Shown here piece by piece: positions 35,101-50,100 of a stretch of 64,000 nucleotides of DNA. Within the stretch, counting starts at the first letter, position 1. The number at the start of each line of letters is the position of its first letter. Under the pieces are notes generated by a model, which was not told the DNA's origin, made no database searches, and worked only from the letters and a program-made list of their open reading frames with translations. This DNA comes from Icerya purchasi (Eukaryota > Arthropoda > Insecta > Hemiptera > Monophlebidae), in assembly GCA_039619475.1 (NCBI GenBank), contig CM077116.1:299688464-299752463 (forward strand). The letters are read 5' to 3'. The position numbers were made by a program, and so were the translations under genes.

Positions 35101-38100
35101 GCAGTCAATTTTAAATATTTTACACGTCGTAATTAGTGAAGTTAAATAAATTTCGTGTAACCCAGTCCTCGAAGATAACTTAAACAATCTTTTAATATCT
35201 TCTTCCAATGATGACATATCATACATTACCAAAATACCCACTAAAAGTTTAAAAAAATTTTCTACTTCCTTCTTTATTTAAGGACTACTATTTGCTACCG
35301 ATAAAAATTCACGTTATTATTCAACGGTACAAACGCTATTAGTTGCAGATTTCAGATTAATTCTTGTAACTCGATACAATATAGAGTATTCAATTTTTAT
35401 CTTATTATATTTTCGTTCTATGTTCTCTCCCATTCACTTCTTGTATCGGGATTTATATCCTGATAAATCAACCGAGAAGGCCGAATACCTTGAACTATAG
35501 AAGACCTAGTTTCAGAGCTTTAAGTACAGTACATAAACCTTCAAAATTTATTAACATTTGAAAAATTAAAAATAATAATAATCGATGGTCAGTTTCGACT
35601 TTATACGAAAAATATTTCGATTACTTTCATAAAGCTCTCGCAGGAAATGTATTTATCATCTTAAACCTGATCGTATTAACCCAGTATATCTTGAAGCTGG
35701 TTTATTGTTTGTAACCCGTGAAAACAGTCTGTGTCCTTAACGTTACAGTACAAAACATTTAACAAGTTATCGGTTATCATTTAATTAAATTGTTTGTTTA
35801 CAGTTAATTTACCTTTTTCCGTTCGATTTCTCCGATAGTTTGTTGTAAGTAATACTTTTCTTTATCACTAATAAACGGATGGGATGACGGGTCGTTGTAG
35901 CAAAGGAAACACCAAAAGATAAACCAAATTATGCTAACCCCTCCGAAAATGTAAAACACAGAAGGCCATCCGTATGGAAGATACTGCAATATGATACCGC
36001 CTCCGAAATTCGCCACCACCGTACCTACCTGTACTCCTATAAAAAAAAAAACAGATAAATATACCTTAAACCTTTTTCACTAAGATGGCTATCACTCATA
36101 TCATATAGCGAATCGGTTGTTACAATATTAAAAAAATAATATTGCTTGTTTTTTTATTTTACATTCAATTAAACTTTCCTTTTCTTTTTTTTCTTAAGTT
36201 TACTTCGTTTTGAAAATAATAGAAAACAATTTAAATAAAGACTTTTATTTTAAGACATATCATTATTTTCCTTATTTTTATTGCATTAATAAATAAAAGG
36301 CTTTCCTTAATTTTTTCGTATATTACACTTATTTTTATTGCTCAGAAGAAAGAAATTAATTTTTTCAGTATTGCACTTTGTACATAAGGCAACATATGTA
36401 GAACACCCAAAGATAAAACGATACAAGTCATTTATAGGGTCACTTGAGTGGCAGGTGCACTATGGGCCACCGGGGTAAGATAAAGCCTATTCAGAAAAGG
36501 TCCGAATCGTGGAAACGGTTAAAACAGCTGTTCAAGAGAATTGTGTAGTTCTTTTTAATTCTGTTTTTCACTAGCTTTGCGTTTTATTTTTATTTTTTAT
36601 TTTTCTATTAATGATAGGTTTTGATCTTTTGGAATTAAATTTTTAAAAATTAATTTTCGTTCCGTCCTTAGTAGAAACTAAATTTTCCAACACTTCATTT
36701 CATGATTAGTTTTGTAAATATTCTCTTAACTATCGAAAGGATATATTGCAGTCTTTTAATAATTTATAAATGTACTTGGAAAACTCGTACCTATGTAAAC
36801 ATAAATTTCTTCAAAATGGCTACTAAAATTATAATATACAGTAAATAACTCGTTATATATTTCGCAACTCAAACTCATTATTTATAATGTATAATAGAAT
36901 AAAAAGTATAATTAAAAATTCATAACGAATAACACAAGGAAAGCACATTTAAAAATAAATAAACTACCGCACACTGAAAAAATCATTGTAAATTCGCCTC
37001 TTCTGATATCACTGGCCGAATGAAATAAGGAGTGGAGTTGAAATTTAACCGCCACTCTTAAAATATCAAAAATGTTCGATGGAGGTATTCTATTTTGATA
37101 ATAGCAAATTAAATAGAAGCATCGTAACTTAGAAAAAAAAAAACTTTCCGAAAAAACATGTAAACTAGTTTAATGATTAATAACAACAGAAAAAAAATAT
37201 ACAAGAAACAGTAAAAAAAAGTCACAGATTTAAATAGAAAATTTAAAAAACCAAACGTATATAGAGCCCCATTTCTGCTTTGCAACACTTCATCTACTTT
37301 CCCCTCCAGCAGGTAACTTCCATTAACGAAGAAAAATTAAAAATGAAAATTTTTCCCTTTGCTTTGTCAGTTTTCAGCGAACTATATCTATTTAACTGTA
37401 GTAATTTTTTCCATATGAAACAAAAATATGTGTCACATGTAGGAATTTTTAAAAAAGAGTAAAAAACTACAATTCAGCCTAAAGCTAACAATATTATTAC
37501 TAATGACGGTGTTTAAACTTACATTAATCAAGTTTTTTTTTTGGCGACGTGAAATCGCATGAATATACATACACACACACGCACACACATACACTCATAG
37601 TTCTTTGGACCTTGGTAAGGCGAAATGCACTACGTCCTCAACTGTTTGATGTCGTAACAGGATTTCTTCCAGATAACGCAAAAAAGTAACATTATTTTCT
37701 TATTAATCTCAGGGGAAGAATGAAATAAATTTGTTCTTATTATAACTTTCATTTTTTTTACTGACAATTTAAATGTCAAACACAATGGCACGTCACAAAT
37801 TCTGAAACAGAAGTTGAATTTTTGTAAAACATTAAAATTGCCCTGATGCATATTTATCACAAATTTTGGAAAACTTTAGGCTTCGGCGGCCCGTTGTTAA
37901 CAATTAACACAAAAGAAAAGAAAAAACAATAAAACTACACCGTTATTTTGAAAAAAAAAAACGAAGCACTGATAAACCATTAAAATAATTGATTATTAGC
38001 CTTCTCAATATATTTATACAAAATTTTACATTAATTTCTTAACACTCCTAAGGTGTTATGTAAATTATTTTGAGCTACACGTGTGTTTGATAAAAAAGAA

Positions 38101-41100
38101 AAACAACAATTAAAAAAGAAAATATTTTTTAAGCAAATGTCTGTATGTTTTTATGTGTAAGAAAGGAGTGTGTATGTATGTCCGTCAGCAGAATTTTGCT
38201 ATTTGTTTACGCTGAAATAAGTACTATTATTTATTTTTAGTTTATGTCATTCAAAGCGTATTGACGTGAAATTATTAATCTTTGAACAAATTTGAACAGA
38301 AAGTTTTTGTGTAGTTTATGGGAAAAAAATCGAAAAAAAGGAATTCAGTTATTTCATAAAGTCTAATCACGATTTAAGTTAAACATAATATCAATCAATT
38401 CATCTTGATACAGAATATACAAGATTCAATATTGAGAAAAAATGAAAGAACCAGCTTCAGTTCGAAAAACTCATTAAAAAATTGTTTATCGATCGATATT
38501 GTCCGTGTAGATGTATAATGTCATCTTGGTCGCCATACAAAATTTTGTGATGAAGATGTGCACACATTCGGAAAGTTATTGATACGGCCTTCACTAGTCG
38601 AAGTACATTTAGCTTGTTTAAAAATTAAAATGTACACTAAAGCGAATTTTAAAATTTTTAATAAAATACAGACAAAGCCAAGATAACGGTACATCCGGCA
38701 ATTTATTAGTTCCATGAATATAAATGTATGTCTGTGGCTAATCTTGCAAAGCAGAAAAATTATCAACTACATTAAAATAAAATGGTAGCAATTAAAGTTT
38801 TCTGAAAGAAAAAAAAAGAGTAGATGTTATGAAAATAAATTCATACAATGATAGGTTTTTTTCTTTATCTGAAAATGTATATCGCATTTGAACAAATTTT
38901 AATGACTTTAATTACGTCATCGAATTTTTTACAAATTTACATTTCGTAATTTGCAAACTAATTTTTAGTTCAAAAATAAACTACGAACGGTATAGTTTAT
39001 TTCTTACTATTCTCTTTACTTATTACGAATAATTGTTATGTAAAGTAAACATTACAACAGCTTTAAAAAGTACCATTCATTAGCATTACTTTTCATTACC
39101 TGTAAAAACAATTGTAGCTAATGTACTTCTTTCGTTTGGTGGTGCCCATTGTGATAGCAGTGTACACAGTGCTGGAAATGTTGTACCCTGTAAACCAAGC
39201 GCAATTTAAAGAGAAAATTAATAATACTCACTATAATTTTTCATCTAGACACATGATTATATACACACACCATATACATACATACGCACACTCACAAAGC
39301 ATCTGTGTGCATGCATGCATAAATACACTTAATTTTACCTTTGTTCATTGACAGCTATCAATTCGAATGAATAAGCCCTATTTCAATATTTCAAATTTCT
39401 TCTATACTTTACAAAAGATAAAATCAGGCGTAAACTTAAAATGCTGATTAATATCGAATAGAAATAACAAAAACGCCTCTACATGTTTTCGCAACAATAA
39501 TAAAGTTTTTTTTTTTTGTGCTCCTAAACAAGTATCATATTTTATACAACAGACATATGCTTTCATTTGCTTATAATGAAAAACTAGAAACATAGAGAAA
39601 GAGAGTACATGATAATAAATGCGATGCACTTGACTGACATTGCAGAGAGAAAGAATAAAATAAATTAAGGGTTTCGAAACCATATATTTACCCAAGTTGA
39701 TGATACTAAATGATTAAAGAAATTGAAGTTTTTACTTATCGTATAAAAAAAAAAAAAAAAAAAAAAAAAAGAAGTTTAAAATAACGCTAAAATACTGAAC
39801 ATCCGCTCGATAGTGGCCAAATGGCTTATTGTCGGGCAGAATTTGTTTATTTATTTATTATAACAATTTTTGACGCTTCCGCGCGTTTTAGAATTGCTAT
39901 ACCCACACAACAGCTCTCGTTAGTATTACAAAAATGCACATCTATCAGTAACACTGGACCAAGTAACTTCTGAATTTAGGAAATCCGGCATTTATTTCCA
40001 CGACCGTAGTATATAATTTAATGTACTTCGCAAAATATTAATCCTTTTTTATCATTTTGAAAAATGCGGTAAAATCAAGAAAAATGTTTAGCATTTTCAG
40101 AGTAATCAAGGATTTTATAAATACCACTGAAACTCGAAACTAGCAGATAACAAAAATCTTCCAATAACCTTCTGTCATAATTTACGACAACGATTACGTA
40201 CGTTGGCGTTTATCACTTTATAAATTATAAAAATTATCGCGATAGCTAAATGATCAGCGTGTTCGATTACTAAGTCCACGACTGAAATTCAATCACGAGT
40301 GAAGTCGAGTAGAGATTATAAAAACTTTACCGAATATGTTAATATATTAAGTAATATTCAAAGAGGATCACTGTCAATTTTTCGAAAGCTCTGCACAAAG
40401 TTATTATTCGACATACTTTTTATAGCGAAAAAAATCCGCGAGGATCGCAAATCAATATTAAATTTTGATTATTAATAGAACGCGAGCGGAAAAAAGTCAA
40501 AAAAGGGAAAGTACTTAAATTTATCTAAAATTGAAATGTACATGCGGATTTTTTTTTTTATAACCTAAAAATACTTTTTTTTTTTTTGTTATTACGGAAA
40601 ATGTGATTTCTTTCGATGCTCGCGATGATAATTTATATAAATTATATTTTAACGGAATATAAATTGTAAAATAGAGGCGATGAAAAATATTAGAACTGTA
40701 CGTTTTCGTTATTTCTAATTCGGAAGCAATACACACATTGTATACATTTCATGTATTATAATTTCATACTAAATTTTATATAGACAACTTCTAATGTTAC
40801 AATTAATGTAATGTCATAAATGATTCTAATACCGCAACCGCTGCAATTCTCCGTATTTACATAAAATTTAAAATAATCTGCAAAAACTTAATTACTACAT
40901 CAAACGAAAATTAAAAAAAAACAAAACTATCGATGTCATGCAGAAGTTTTAGCAGGTGGATAGCGATAGGCGCAGGCGCACGCGCACGGATTATACTTTA
41001 ATCACGAAATGCAATTAGCCTAAAGTTTAAACCTATCGCCTCTGTATATAGGACTAAAATACTACTTCTGTATCGAAAGAATAAAAATATACGAAAAAAA

Positions 41101-44100
41101 GTAGTCACGACGTTTGTAATCGAGTGGTACAACTAAATGGAGGAAATTATTTAAAAAATGTAATGATAAAACAATGGCCTATTTACATACATTCATAAAA
41201 TACTACTGATACGCTAAAACCTGTACACTTATAAATAAGTTGAAAATTGTACATAACGTTCACTTTCAATTGTACAAATAATGATTCAGAAAAACATTTT
41301 TTTACTGTCTTATTGATCTATTATTGCGTAGTAATAGCATACCCCCGAGTTAAATTAATAACGTGCAGGTTACCGGAAAATTCAAAAAAAAAAAAGAAAA
41401 AAAACAGTCGATCTTAGACTGCTAATTTTAATACTGATGAAAAATATACCGAAAAAAATTAAAAAATTAAACAAATTTTAGGTTAATAAGAAATAACGTT
41501 TGAAAACATTTAAATTGTAATATTTCGAATCTTAAGCATTACGTTAGATTGTTTTTAAGTCAAAAAGTTCGTAGCAAATTATAATTTGTATTTTTGTTCA
41601 GCTTTTTTCCCTCGAATTGTTAACTAATTTTATATTTTCAAAGTGGTTTAAACTGTAATATATATTCAAGTCACCAAGGCCGTGTCCATGGGGGGGGGGG
41701 GGGAGTTAAACCCCCCCATGAGAACTGAAATAGTTATTATAAATACAAAAAAATCTGAAAAAAATCACAAATTTAAAATAAATATTGATGATTTTTTAGG
41801 GTGTTTTTACCTACTTTTAAAAGAAAAAAGAAAAAATATGCTCCATATTTTTAGGTACCTCATTAATATTTTATGAAAAAATTTTTTTATTACGAGTATA
41901 ATTAATAACATGTAATTTTTATTGATGTTCATATAAGGGGTAATTCATTTATGTAAATTATTAATATATAAATCAAAATGATTGAAATTATTAATAGTAC
42001 GAATATTAGTGAAAAATGTATTATAAAATAAATATGCAAAGAAAATTTTCACCCCTCCCCTCCAAAATTCTGGACACGGGCCTGCAAGTCACTGATATTT
42101 CAAATGGTATCTACGTAGGGTGTTTGAAAAGTAAGTATACACATTTTCGTTCTCCGCTCACGGTAACACTGAAGCGATGAAACTGAGTAGGCATGTTTCT
42201 CAATGTTACTACAATGTATTCTCAAAGGTTGGAAACGATCGGTTGTAAATTACGTGTTTTAGAGCGAAAAAACGACGAGTACGACACCAGCTGTGCTATC
42301 TAAATGCAGTTATCAAATTTTTAACTATTGAAAAGATTTCTGGTGCCGAAATTTATCGGCGTGTATGCGCAGCGTATGGAGACAAAAACGTGATAACAAG
42401 AGCAGATTTATAACACCGGGTAAAGCAATTTGAAGAGGGAAGAACGGACACACAGGACGACGCGCGGAGTGGTCGGCCTTCTGATGGCATGAACGGCGAA
42501 ACAATCAACATTGTACGCACTCTCCTGGACGAAGATCGCCGCTATAATACAGTATCTAATCTTCGCCATGAGATAGCGAAACGGTTCTCGTATGTTAGCA
42601 CAGGTCGTTTTTCTATCTATCATATCCTTACAGAACATTTGCACATGACTAAGGCGGCTGTACGGTGGGTACCGCGCAGCCTTACCATGTTGCAGCTCAA
42701 GTGAGGTCCCTGCTCGCTTATTTTCAGTGGAATGTTTTTGGACATCTTCTGTACTCATCACATTTGGCCCCATGTGACTACCATGCCTTCTCTGGCTTGA
42801 AGAGAGATCTTGCTGGGCGGCGTGTTTTCCAGATACATCATCTTTGAAGGAAGCGGTCGCTGCGTTCTTCCAAAATTTGGACGTTCCATAGTATGCGGCT
42901 GGAATAGAAAAGTTTATCTCACGTTATGACAAATGCCTGTAGCGATACGGCAATTATGTAGAAGAGTAGAGAATAAGACTTCGTAAATAATAAAATATTT
43001 TTTCGATTTTGGTTTGTCCGTTTTTCCTCGTTTCCTGAGGGTTGTATACTTACTTTTCAAACGCCCCTAGTATTAAAACAACCTGAAAAAGAAGTTCACA
43101 AAAACCTCGGAATATCTTCATTACGCACAAATAACGCCGTTGTGTATACGGTGAACAACCAGTATCCGTGAGAAGGATCTTTTACTATTATTTTACATTA
43201 CGGAAATGTTAAATAATGTAGGTCAGCAGAGTGGTCAGTGGTAAAGAAAAGAGACGAGTTCAAAGGGTCTCATCAGGAGCGCTTTGTCGTAGGAAAAACT
43301 GCAAAAGCCTTCGCAGACTACAACGCCATCACTTGATCAAAATTTAAACTATACTCGTGTATTTTACATTGTAGTAGAATTTTTGTGCGTTTTGCTTCTT
43401 TGTATTGTAAATTTTGTGATAAAACTTATAAAGACTAATTAACTACCGCTGCATCGTTATAGAGAGAAGTTCATAAATATTATAACTATAAAAGTGTGAA
43501 ATATATATTATATCAGGATCGGTAGTCATGAAAAGGAACGAGTGATACAATTGAAGTTTAGAACCAAAACGAGTGCATACGAGGTGTGTCCAAAAAGTAA
43601 CGGGAATCTTGAAATTTCGCGGGTTATATTGGTCCGATTTGTACGATTTTTTCGTTGTTGTGTTGGCAAACATGTATTTAAAGTATCTATACATTTTGTG
43701 CTATATCGGATGTTTAGTCTCTTGTAAGCTATTAAAAGGATAGCACGTGTTTTAATACAGTCGGCGATTTTTCATTTGTATGAATCATGGATCAGAAAAT
43801 TTGCATTAAATTTGCTATAAAAATGGAGTAAAGTGCAAAAAGGTTTTAGAATTGTTAAATACTGCTTTTGGTGAATCTACTATAAGTGAAACAAGGGGGT
43901 TTACGAATGATATAAGCGTTTTCAAGATGGCTATGAAAGCATTGAAGATGACGAGCGTACGGGTCGTCCTAGCACATCAAAAACTGATGAAAACGTGGAA
44001 AAAGTGAAAGAACGATCGCCGAATTATAATTAGAGAAGTTGCTGATGATTTTGGCATATCAATTGGCTCATGTCACGAAATTTGTTCATCTGATTTGGAT

Positions 44101-47100
44101 GTGAAACGTGTTGCAGCGAAATTTGTTCCAAAAGTGTTGAATTTCGAACAAAAATAGTGGCGAATGGAAGTTGCTCAGGAATCGTTAAATGAAGTCAACA
44201 ACGACGCAGAACTATTCAAACGTGCCATAACAGGTGATGAAACATGGGTTTATATGATGTCGAAACTAAGGTCAATCGTCTCAGTGAAGGCATTCTGGAT
44301 CGCTAAAACCGAAAGAAGCTCGACAAGTTCGGTCGAATGTGAAGGTTATGCTCACTGTGTTCTTCGATTTTAATGTCACAGGTGCACCATGAGTTCTTGC
44401 CACAAGGTCAAACAGTCAATAAAGAATTACCTACAAGTTCAACGTCGTTTGCGTGAAGCAGTACGAGGAAATCGCTCGAATTTGTGGCAAAACAAGTCAT
44501 GGCTTCTGCATCACGATAATTCGCCCGCTCACACATCGTTGTTTGTTCGTAAATTTTTGGACATTGGTGCCCCAGCCTCCATATTCGCCAGATGTGGTCC
44601 CGTGTGACTTTTTTCTGTTCCCAAAAATTAAGAGAACCTCGAAGGGCCGTCGTTTTACAAGTATAGATGAGAATAAAAGTGCATCGCTGAAAGAGCTCAA
44701 AGCTATCCCAAAACGCGAGTTCCAGAAGTGTTTTGGGGATTGGAAGAAACGCTGACATAAGTATATAATATCTTATGAGGACTATTTTGAAAGGGATAAC
44801 ATCGATGTAGACGAATAAATAAAATTCTTTCCGAATAAATGAAAATTTCCGTTATTTTTTGAACACACCTCGTATGTAACTAAACCGATTATTAAATTAA
44901 CCATTACATACATGATCACATAATATAACGATCTATTTCAAACAATACACTAATCAATTAGTCGGTATAGAGTAGCAAATATGCTGCTTTGTGCTTCTTT
45001 AGAATTAGCCAAAATTGAATATATTTACATAACTGAAATAAATGTCGCTAAATTTGATTGTTAACTAAATTTAGATTCGTAACTCATTACAATATTAATT
45101 TAAAATTCATAGATCCCCCGTACTCTTTTTGACATTACACGAAGTTAGCAGACAATATTACAGAAACGGATGATGGTAAGTGTAAGCTTTCTGAAACGTT
45201 AAGTTTTAAAATTAAAAGTTTTAAACATGGCGTTTACCGTAAATTGTTTTTCTAATTAGAGACATACTTGTTCCTTTGAACACAATGTTCGGTTTTTTTT
45301 ATTTAAAATCGCGAATTTCACATGTCGCGCCGGTAACATAATCGAACAAAAACGTTATTTTATTACATTGCTTAAAACTATTCAGCATTATAAAAAATTT
45401 CCAGGTATTGTATAAACATTATATAATCAATCAGAAATTTTTATATATTAGATATTGGGTAATTTAAATGCTTCCCCCTAAGGAGTATATAATAATAATT
45501 AACAAACATAATATTATAAAGTAGACAACTCGCTATAAGTACAGGTATTGCTTTCAAGATAAAAACAACTATATATAATTTCCTTTATAGGATAATAATA
45601 AACATTAAGTACAATTCAATGATTAACAGAAAACATGCAAAGAATGTAGTTTAAACTTTTTTGGATTATAGAGTGGAGATTATTGAAAAACAAATAAATT
45701 ATAAACAATGTACAACTTCGAAAACTGATCATCTACTGATTGTAGTCAGTGAACGCTTTTGTGGCTTGCGGCCACTTCTATCTGGCCCATATCACCCAAT
45801 TAGAAAATAAACCTTTTTTTCTTTTTCTTTTTTTTTCCCCGGCGCGTCAACTACGGACATTGATCCAGCGCGAGTGAAATTTTTAGATTTAATATGCGGC
45901 AGTGGGATTTGAACCCGGTTCTACCCGAACGAAACACAATTAACTAACCAACTATACGTCACGGTAGCTGGCTAAAAAATACAATTTTAATGCAGCAAAC
46001 ATGGCCAAAGTAAAATGTAGTTTTAAAGTGAAAATATTTATTTAGCGGCAAACATACGTATAAAAAAAAAAAAAAATCAAGCTCAATTATGAACATAACA
46101 TTGGTAAAAAAAATCGGTATACAATCAAATTATTAATAAATATCTCAAGATGGTCGTAAATAATTCAAAATATCGGAATACGTACCTCACCAACTCCTTC
46201 TAAAAAGCGAAGTAATATAAGTGCGGTAACACTGTAACGAGCGGCCAGTGGTGTAAGAAGTGTAAATATCGCTGTAGACAACACGCCAACACCAAACGTA
46301 TATTTCCCGCCAAACTTCTGAGCAAGTAAACCACCAGGAAGGTGGGTAAGAATGTAACCATAATAGAAAGCTGACAGAATTAATCCTTGTGTTTCCTCGC
46401 TCCAATTAAAATCGCCGGTTACCGCCTAGGTATTATTTTAAATTTTTAACAGATTTTAATAAATTTTAATAAATTGTAATAAATTTAAAACTAAAATTAA
46501 ATTAATATCGTAATAAATGAAATTAAACCTAAATTTAAATAACAGTACAAAAAAAGGGAAAAGTTATTATTTACTAATATGTGTACATATTATTTTGCCA
46601 TAAATAATGCCAAAACGTTATAATAATAAATAGATTCAAAATGTTACTTTATTACTTAAATATTTTAAGCGAAACAATTAAAATATATTAATAGAGATTA
46701 AAGAAGGCAATGTAGAAATACATATACAAATATTAAAAACTTTATTAATTATTTGTATATATACACTGGTATTATTAATTTCTAATAGTTTTGTTGTCTC
46801 TTTATTGCTTGTTTTTGTAAACATAATTTCCTTTTAAAAATCATCAAAAATTCATTCCTTATGTATTGCCTTGCTGGTGATTTAGCATAATTGAAAAATA
46901 TATATTATTGGAACGAGTGGTCTGTTCTGTTAATAATTAATCAATGAATATAAATGAATTAACTAAATTCACAAAACTCATAAAAATGGAAATATTTAAT
47001 ATGGAAATCATTAATATACGTAAAGAAACACATTCATTTAAGTCGTTCCTCGGGCGAGCGTATCAATTTCGGGATTTTTTTTCAAAAAGTCTTAAATTTA

Positions 47101-47123
47101 AATGAAAATAGAACATCAACTTC

Positions 47124-47156
<33 letters not shown>

Positions 47157-50100
47157 CTCGGCCATTTTGGTCTCGCAAGGGGCTGTGCCCCTTGACCCCT
47201 CTTGCTTTTATTTCTGTCTCTTTCTCTTCTATACTATGTATAAAATGATCAAAATTTACAACGTAATTCTTACTGGCATCAACACAAAAGAAAATAATAT
47301 AACCACAAAAATCCAATTCTAACATTTAACTTTCATTATATAAAATATAGACATTTTTTCGTTATATTTTTCGTTACATATTTCATTACATAAAATTGTG
47401 ACATTTTTTAAATAACATTAACAAAAATCCTATAAAATATAACAAACGTTACATAAAATTGGGACATTTTTTCGAATAGGGGGTAACCTAAGAATTACGT
47501 TGTAAATAATATATATATATATATTTATGGTGTACACAGAATTGTACGAAGACTACTTTTAATCTGATGTTCCATAGTAAACACTAAATTTATGTATGCA
47601 ATCGAATAGCCATGATTATGGATTAATTTTTTTCTGATGCGTCCACGTCAACTATTGTAAAATTAATTCAACGCAAGTGAAATTTTTGCAGTATCAATGT
47701 GCGGTAGCGGGATTTGAACCAGATCCTACACAAAAAACGAAATACCACCGCCTAACCAACTACGTTACTGTAGTTGGCTTGGACCAAGTTGTCTGAGACT
47801 AGTCGGCATTGTTAAATAAAATGATTTATTTTGTATGTTTCGGTGTTTATAATGTAATTGTATCAGATTACTTTTACATCTTCTTATTTCATTTTATTTA
47901 TTTATTAATATATTTTTGTAACATGAACAAAATGTCTGTTGTACATGGCTTTTTTAATTTTCCAAAGCAAAACATCGTAACTGGGGGTTGCTTAGTTTCT
48001 TTACCGACTCAAGACGTTAAAAAAATATATGTTGTAAAAATTTTCAGCTAACCGCTACTATTCTTTTTTTTTTTTTTTTGCTAAACTCGTTTATCTACGT
48101 CTTCCCATTTTCAATTTGTAATAATTCTCTTCTTTTACATCCCCCCTTTGTTTTCTTTGCCTTTTTTCTTTTTTCAGATTTTTAAATACTTTTTTGATGT
48201 CTACTCCACCCTCGAACTTTGTCTTATTGATTTTTAAGCCATATCTGTTAAGGAAATGTTAAGTACTCGAACTAATTAATCGACATTTTTAAGAGTTCAC
48301 ATTTAAGAAGTTGCACGTTTCACTCAGTATAACTAGAAAAAAGCTGTAAGCCGGGAATCGCAGAATAAAATCAAATTTATTTTACGTTTTAATGTAAGGC
48401 AATGGATAAATTAATTTGGCGTGTATGTTTTTTTATTAGAAAACATTAGAAAGAACATATTTGGTAATAATGAAAGAATGCTGGACAATAATTGTTAGAT
48501 AAGAGGAAGAGACAGAGAAAAACGATACACGATAGACATGATTTCATTTTCTTTTGACATTCGTTGAATCAATTTAAAAATGAATACTTAAGATATGTTT
48601 AAATAAATCTTTCGATGAAACGCCCCTTAGGCGTTTTTTCTTTTTTTTTTTTTTTGAGCGAACGTTGTTAAAAAGTTTAAGTAAAACTTAATGTCGAAAA
48701 TGTTTTTCTTTTTTTAAAAATTCACTTAAGTTTGAAAAATTTCTATTTCCTTAAAAGACAAACTTACAAAAACCAGTAAAAATTAATTATTTTTTTAAAT
48801 TTAAATTATTGATTAACCAAGATTTTTTTTTTGCTCTTACTTTCGCCATAGCCATTTTTTTCTTACAACTGATTACGAGATTCATTTATTTATTTTATAT
48901 GGGGGTTTTCGGTTTTTTATACATTTTTTTATTATTTAAAATTTCTATTCTAAGATGTTCAATAAATTTATATACGTTAGTAAAGCTACTGTTGGCGCTG
49001 AATTTTTCACAATATGAGTTACGTTACTGGAAAAGTGTGGAGTTTCGAAAGTATTTCCGTTCTAAGTTTTTCTCTACCTCGTTCATAAGATTTATACTAC
49101 CAAATAGCATGATTGTACCTTCCTCTTCGCACCTGGCGCATTTTTCGATGTTTAAAATATTAATTCTGGCTAAGAGAGCTGGAGATTTATTGTGTCCTGT
49201 TTTCAGCCCGATTGTCATTATTTCCCCCATGATTGCCTTAAAAATATCCTTGGAACCAAATTTTGTATTGTTGCGTAATTTCCCTCTTTTTGATCGTTAA
49301 TCTACTGAAATTCATCATTTCACTTTGTATTGGTTTGTTGGTAAAAAATCCTAACAATTTTATTCCGATCAGTTATTCTGCCTATTCCGGTTTTTGCGAT
49401 TTTATTCGCCATTTTCTGCAGTATAGTAGGATTTAAGATTACTCGCGTTCCCGTTTGTTGTAATTTAAATATTTGTCTTCTTACGAGACATTCGGTATTC
49501 GAATTTTTTCTCATTATTTTTACGAAACAGTTTGTATAATACAGCGAAGGAATTTGTTAAAAATAGTATTTTTTGCTCTGTTCGCTTTCTGGAATATTCC
49601 AAAGATTTTAATATGGCAAACATATCCGCGATGAATGAGGATGTGACATATATAAGACAAAACATTTTGGAGAAATTTCGGCATGATAATAGAATGCTGC
49701 GGCGTATTTATTTTGAGCCTTTCATCAGTGTGCAGAGTATTTAGTGGAGTCCTTAAAATGGGGAGTTTAATATTTCTTTCAACGTCAAATTGTTATCATT
49801 TGAAAGCGGAAGATTGGTTTTAAGGAATTTCTTCGTATCCAAATTGGATTTGAGGGCAACAAAACGATTCCGGGAAATTTATCCAGTACGGTGACGATTT
49901 TATATTCTTATGCATCATTAGTTCTGAGTAATTATTATTGTGAATCATCAATAGTCGCGATTTAATAGGCTAATAAGCGTAGATGTTTGTTTATTAATGT
50001 ACAAAAGTGATGAATATCTGTGAAGTATTTTAGAAGATATTTAACCGGGAATTCTACGCATTCTACATTATGAGATGATGCGGTTTTCATCGTTTCTAAA

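Noticed and set aside
45890..45976. Possible tRNA gene (minus strand)
   Set aside because: A and B boxes are present, but the head is followed by the SINE body and poly(A), and related degenerate copies occur at 47.7 and 52.8 kb; this is a SINE head, not a tRNA gene.
46187..46405. 72-codon minus frame over the TM2 exon
   Set aside because: It is the wrong frame of the transporter exon; the correct frame has SLC17 motifs and proper splice junctions.
47116..47325. Similar small minus-strand frames inside hairpin-repeat copies 1 and 4
   Set aside because: The two translations resemble each other only because the repeats do; copies 2, 3 and 5 have stops or shifts in the same stretch, so no conserved protein.
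48809..49300. 163-codon plus-strand open frame
   Set aside because: It is the longest frame without a family, but it is Phe/Leu/Ile-rich from T-runs and antisense to a recognisable LINE C-terminus at 49,024-49,230.
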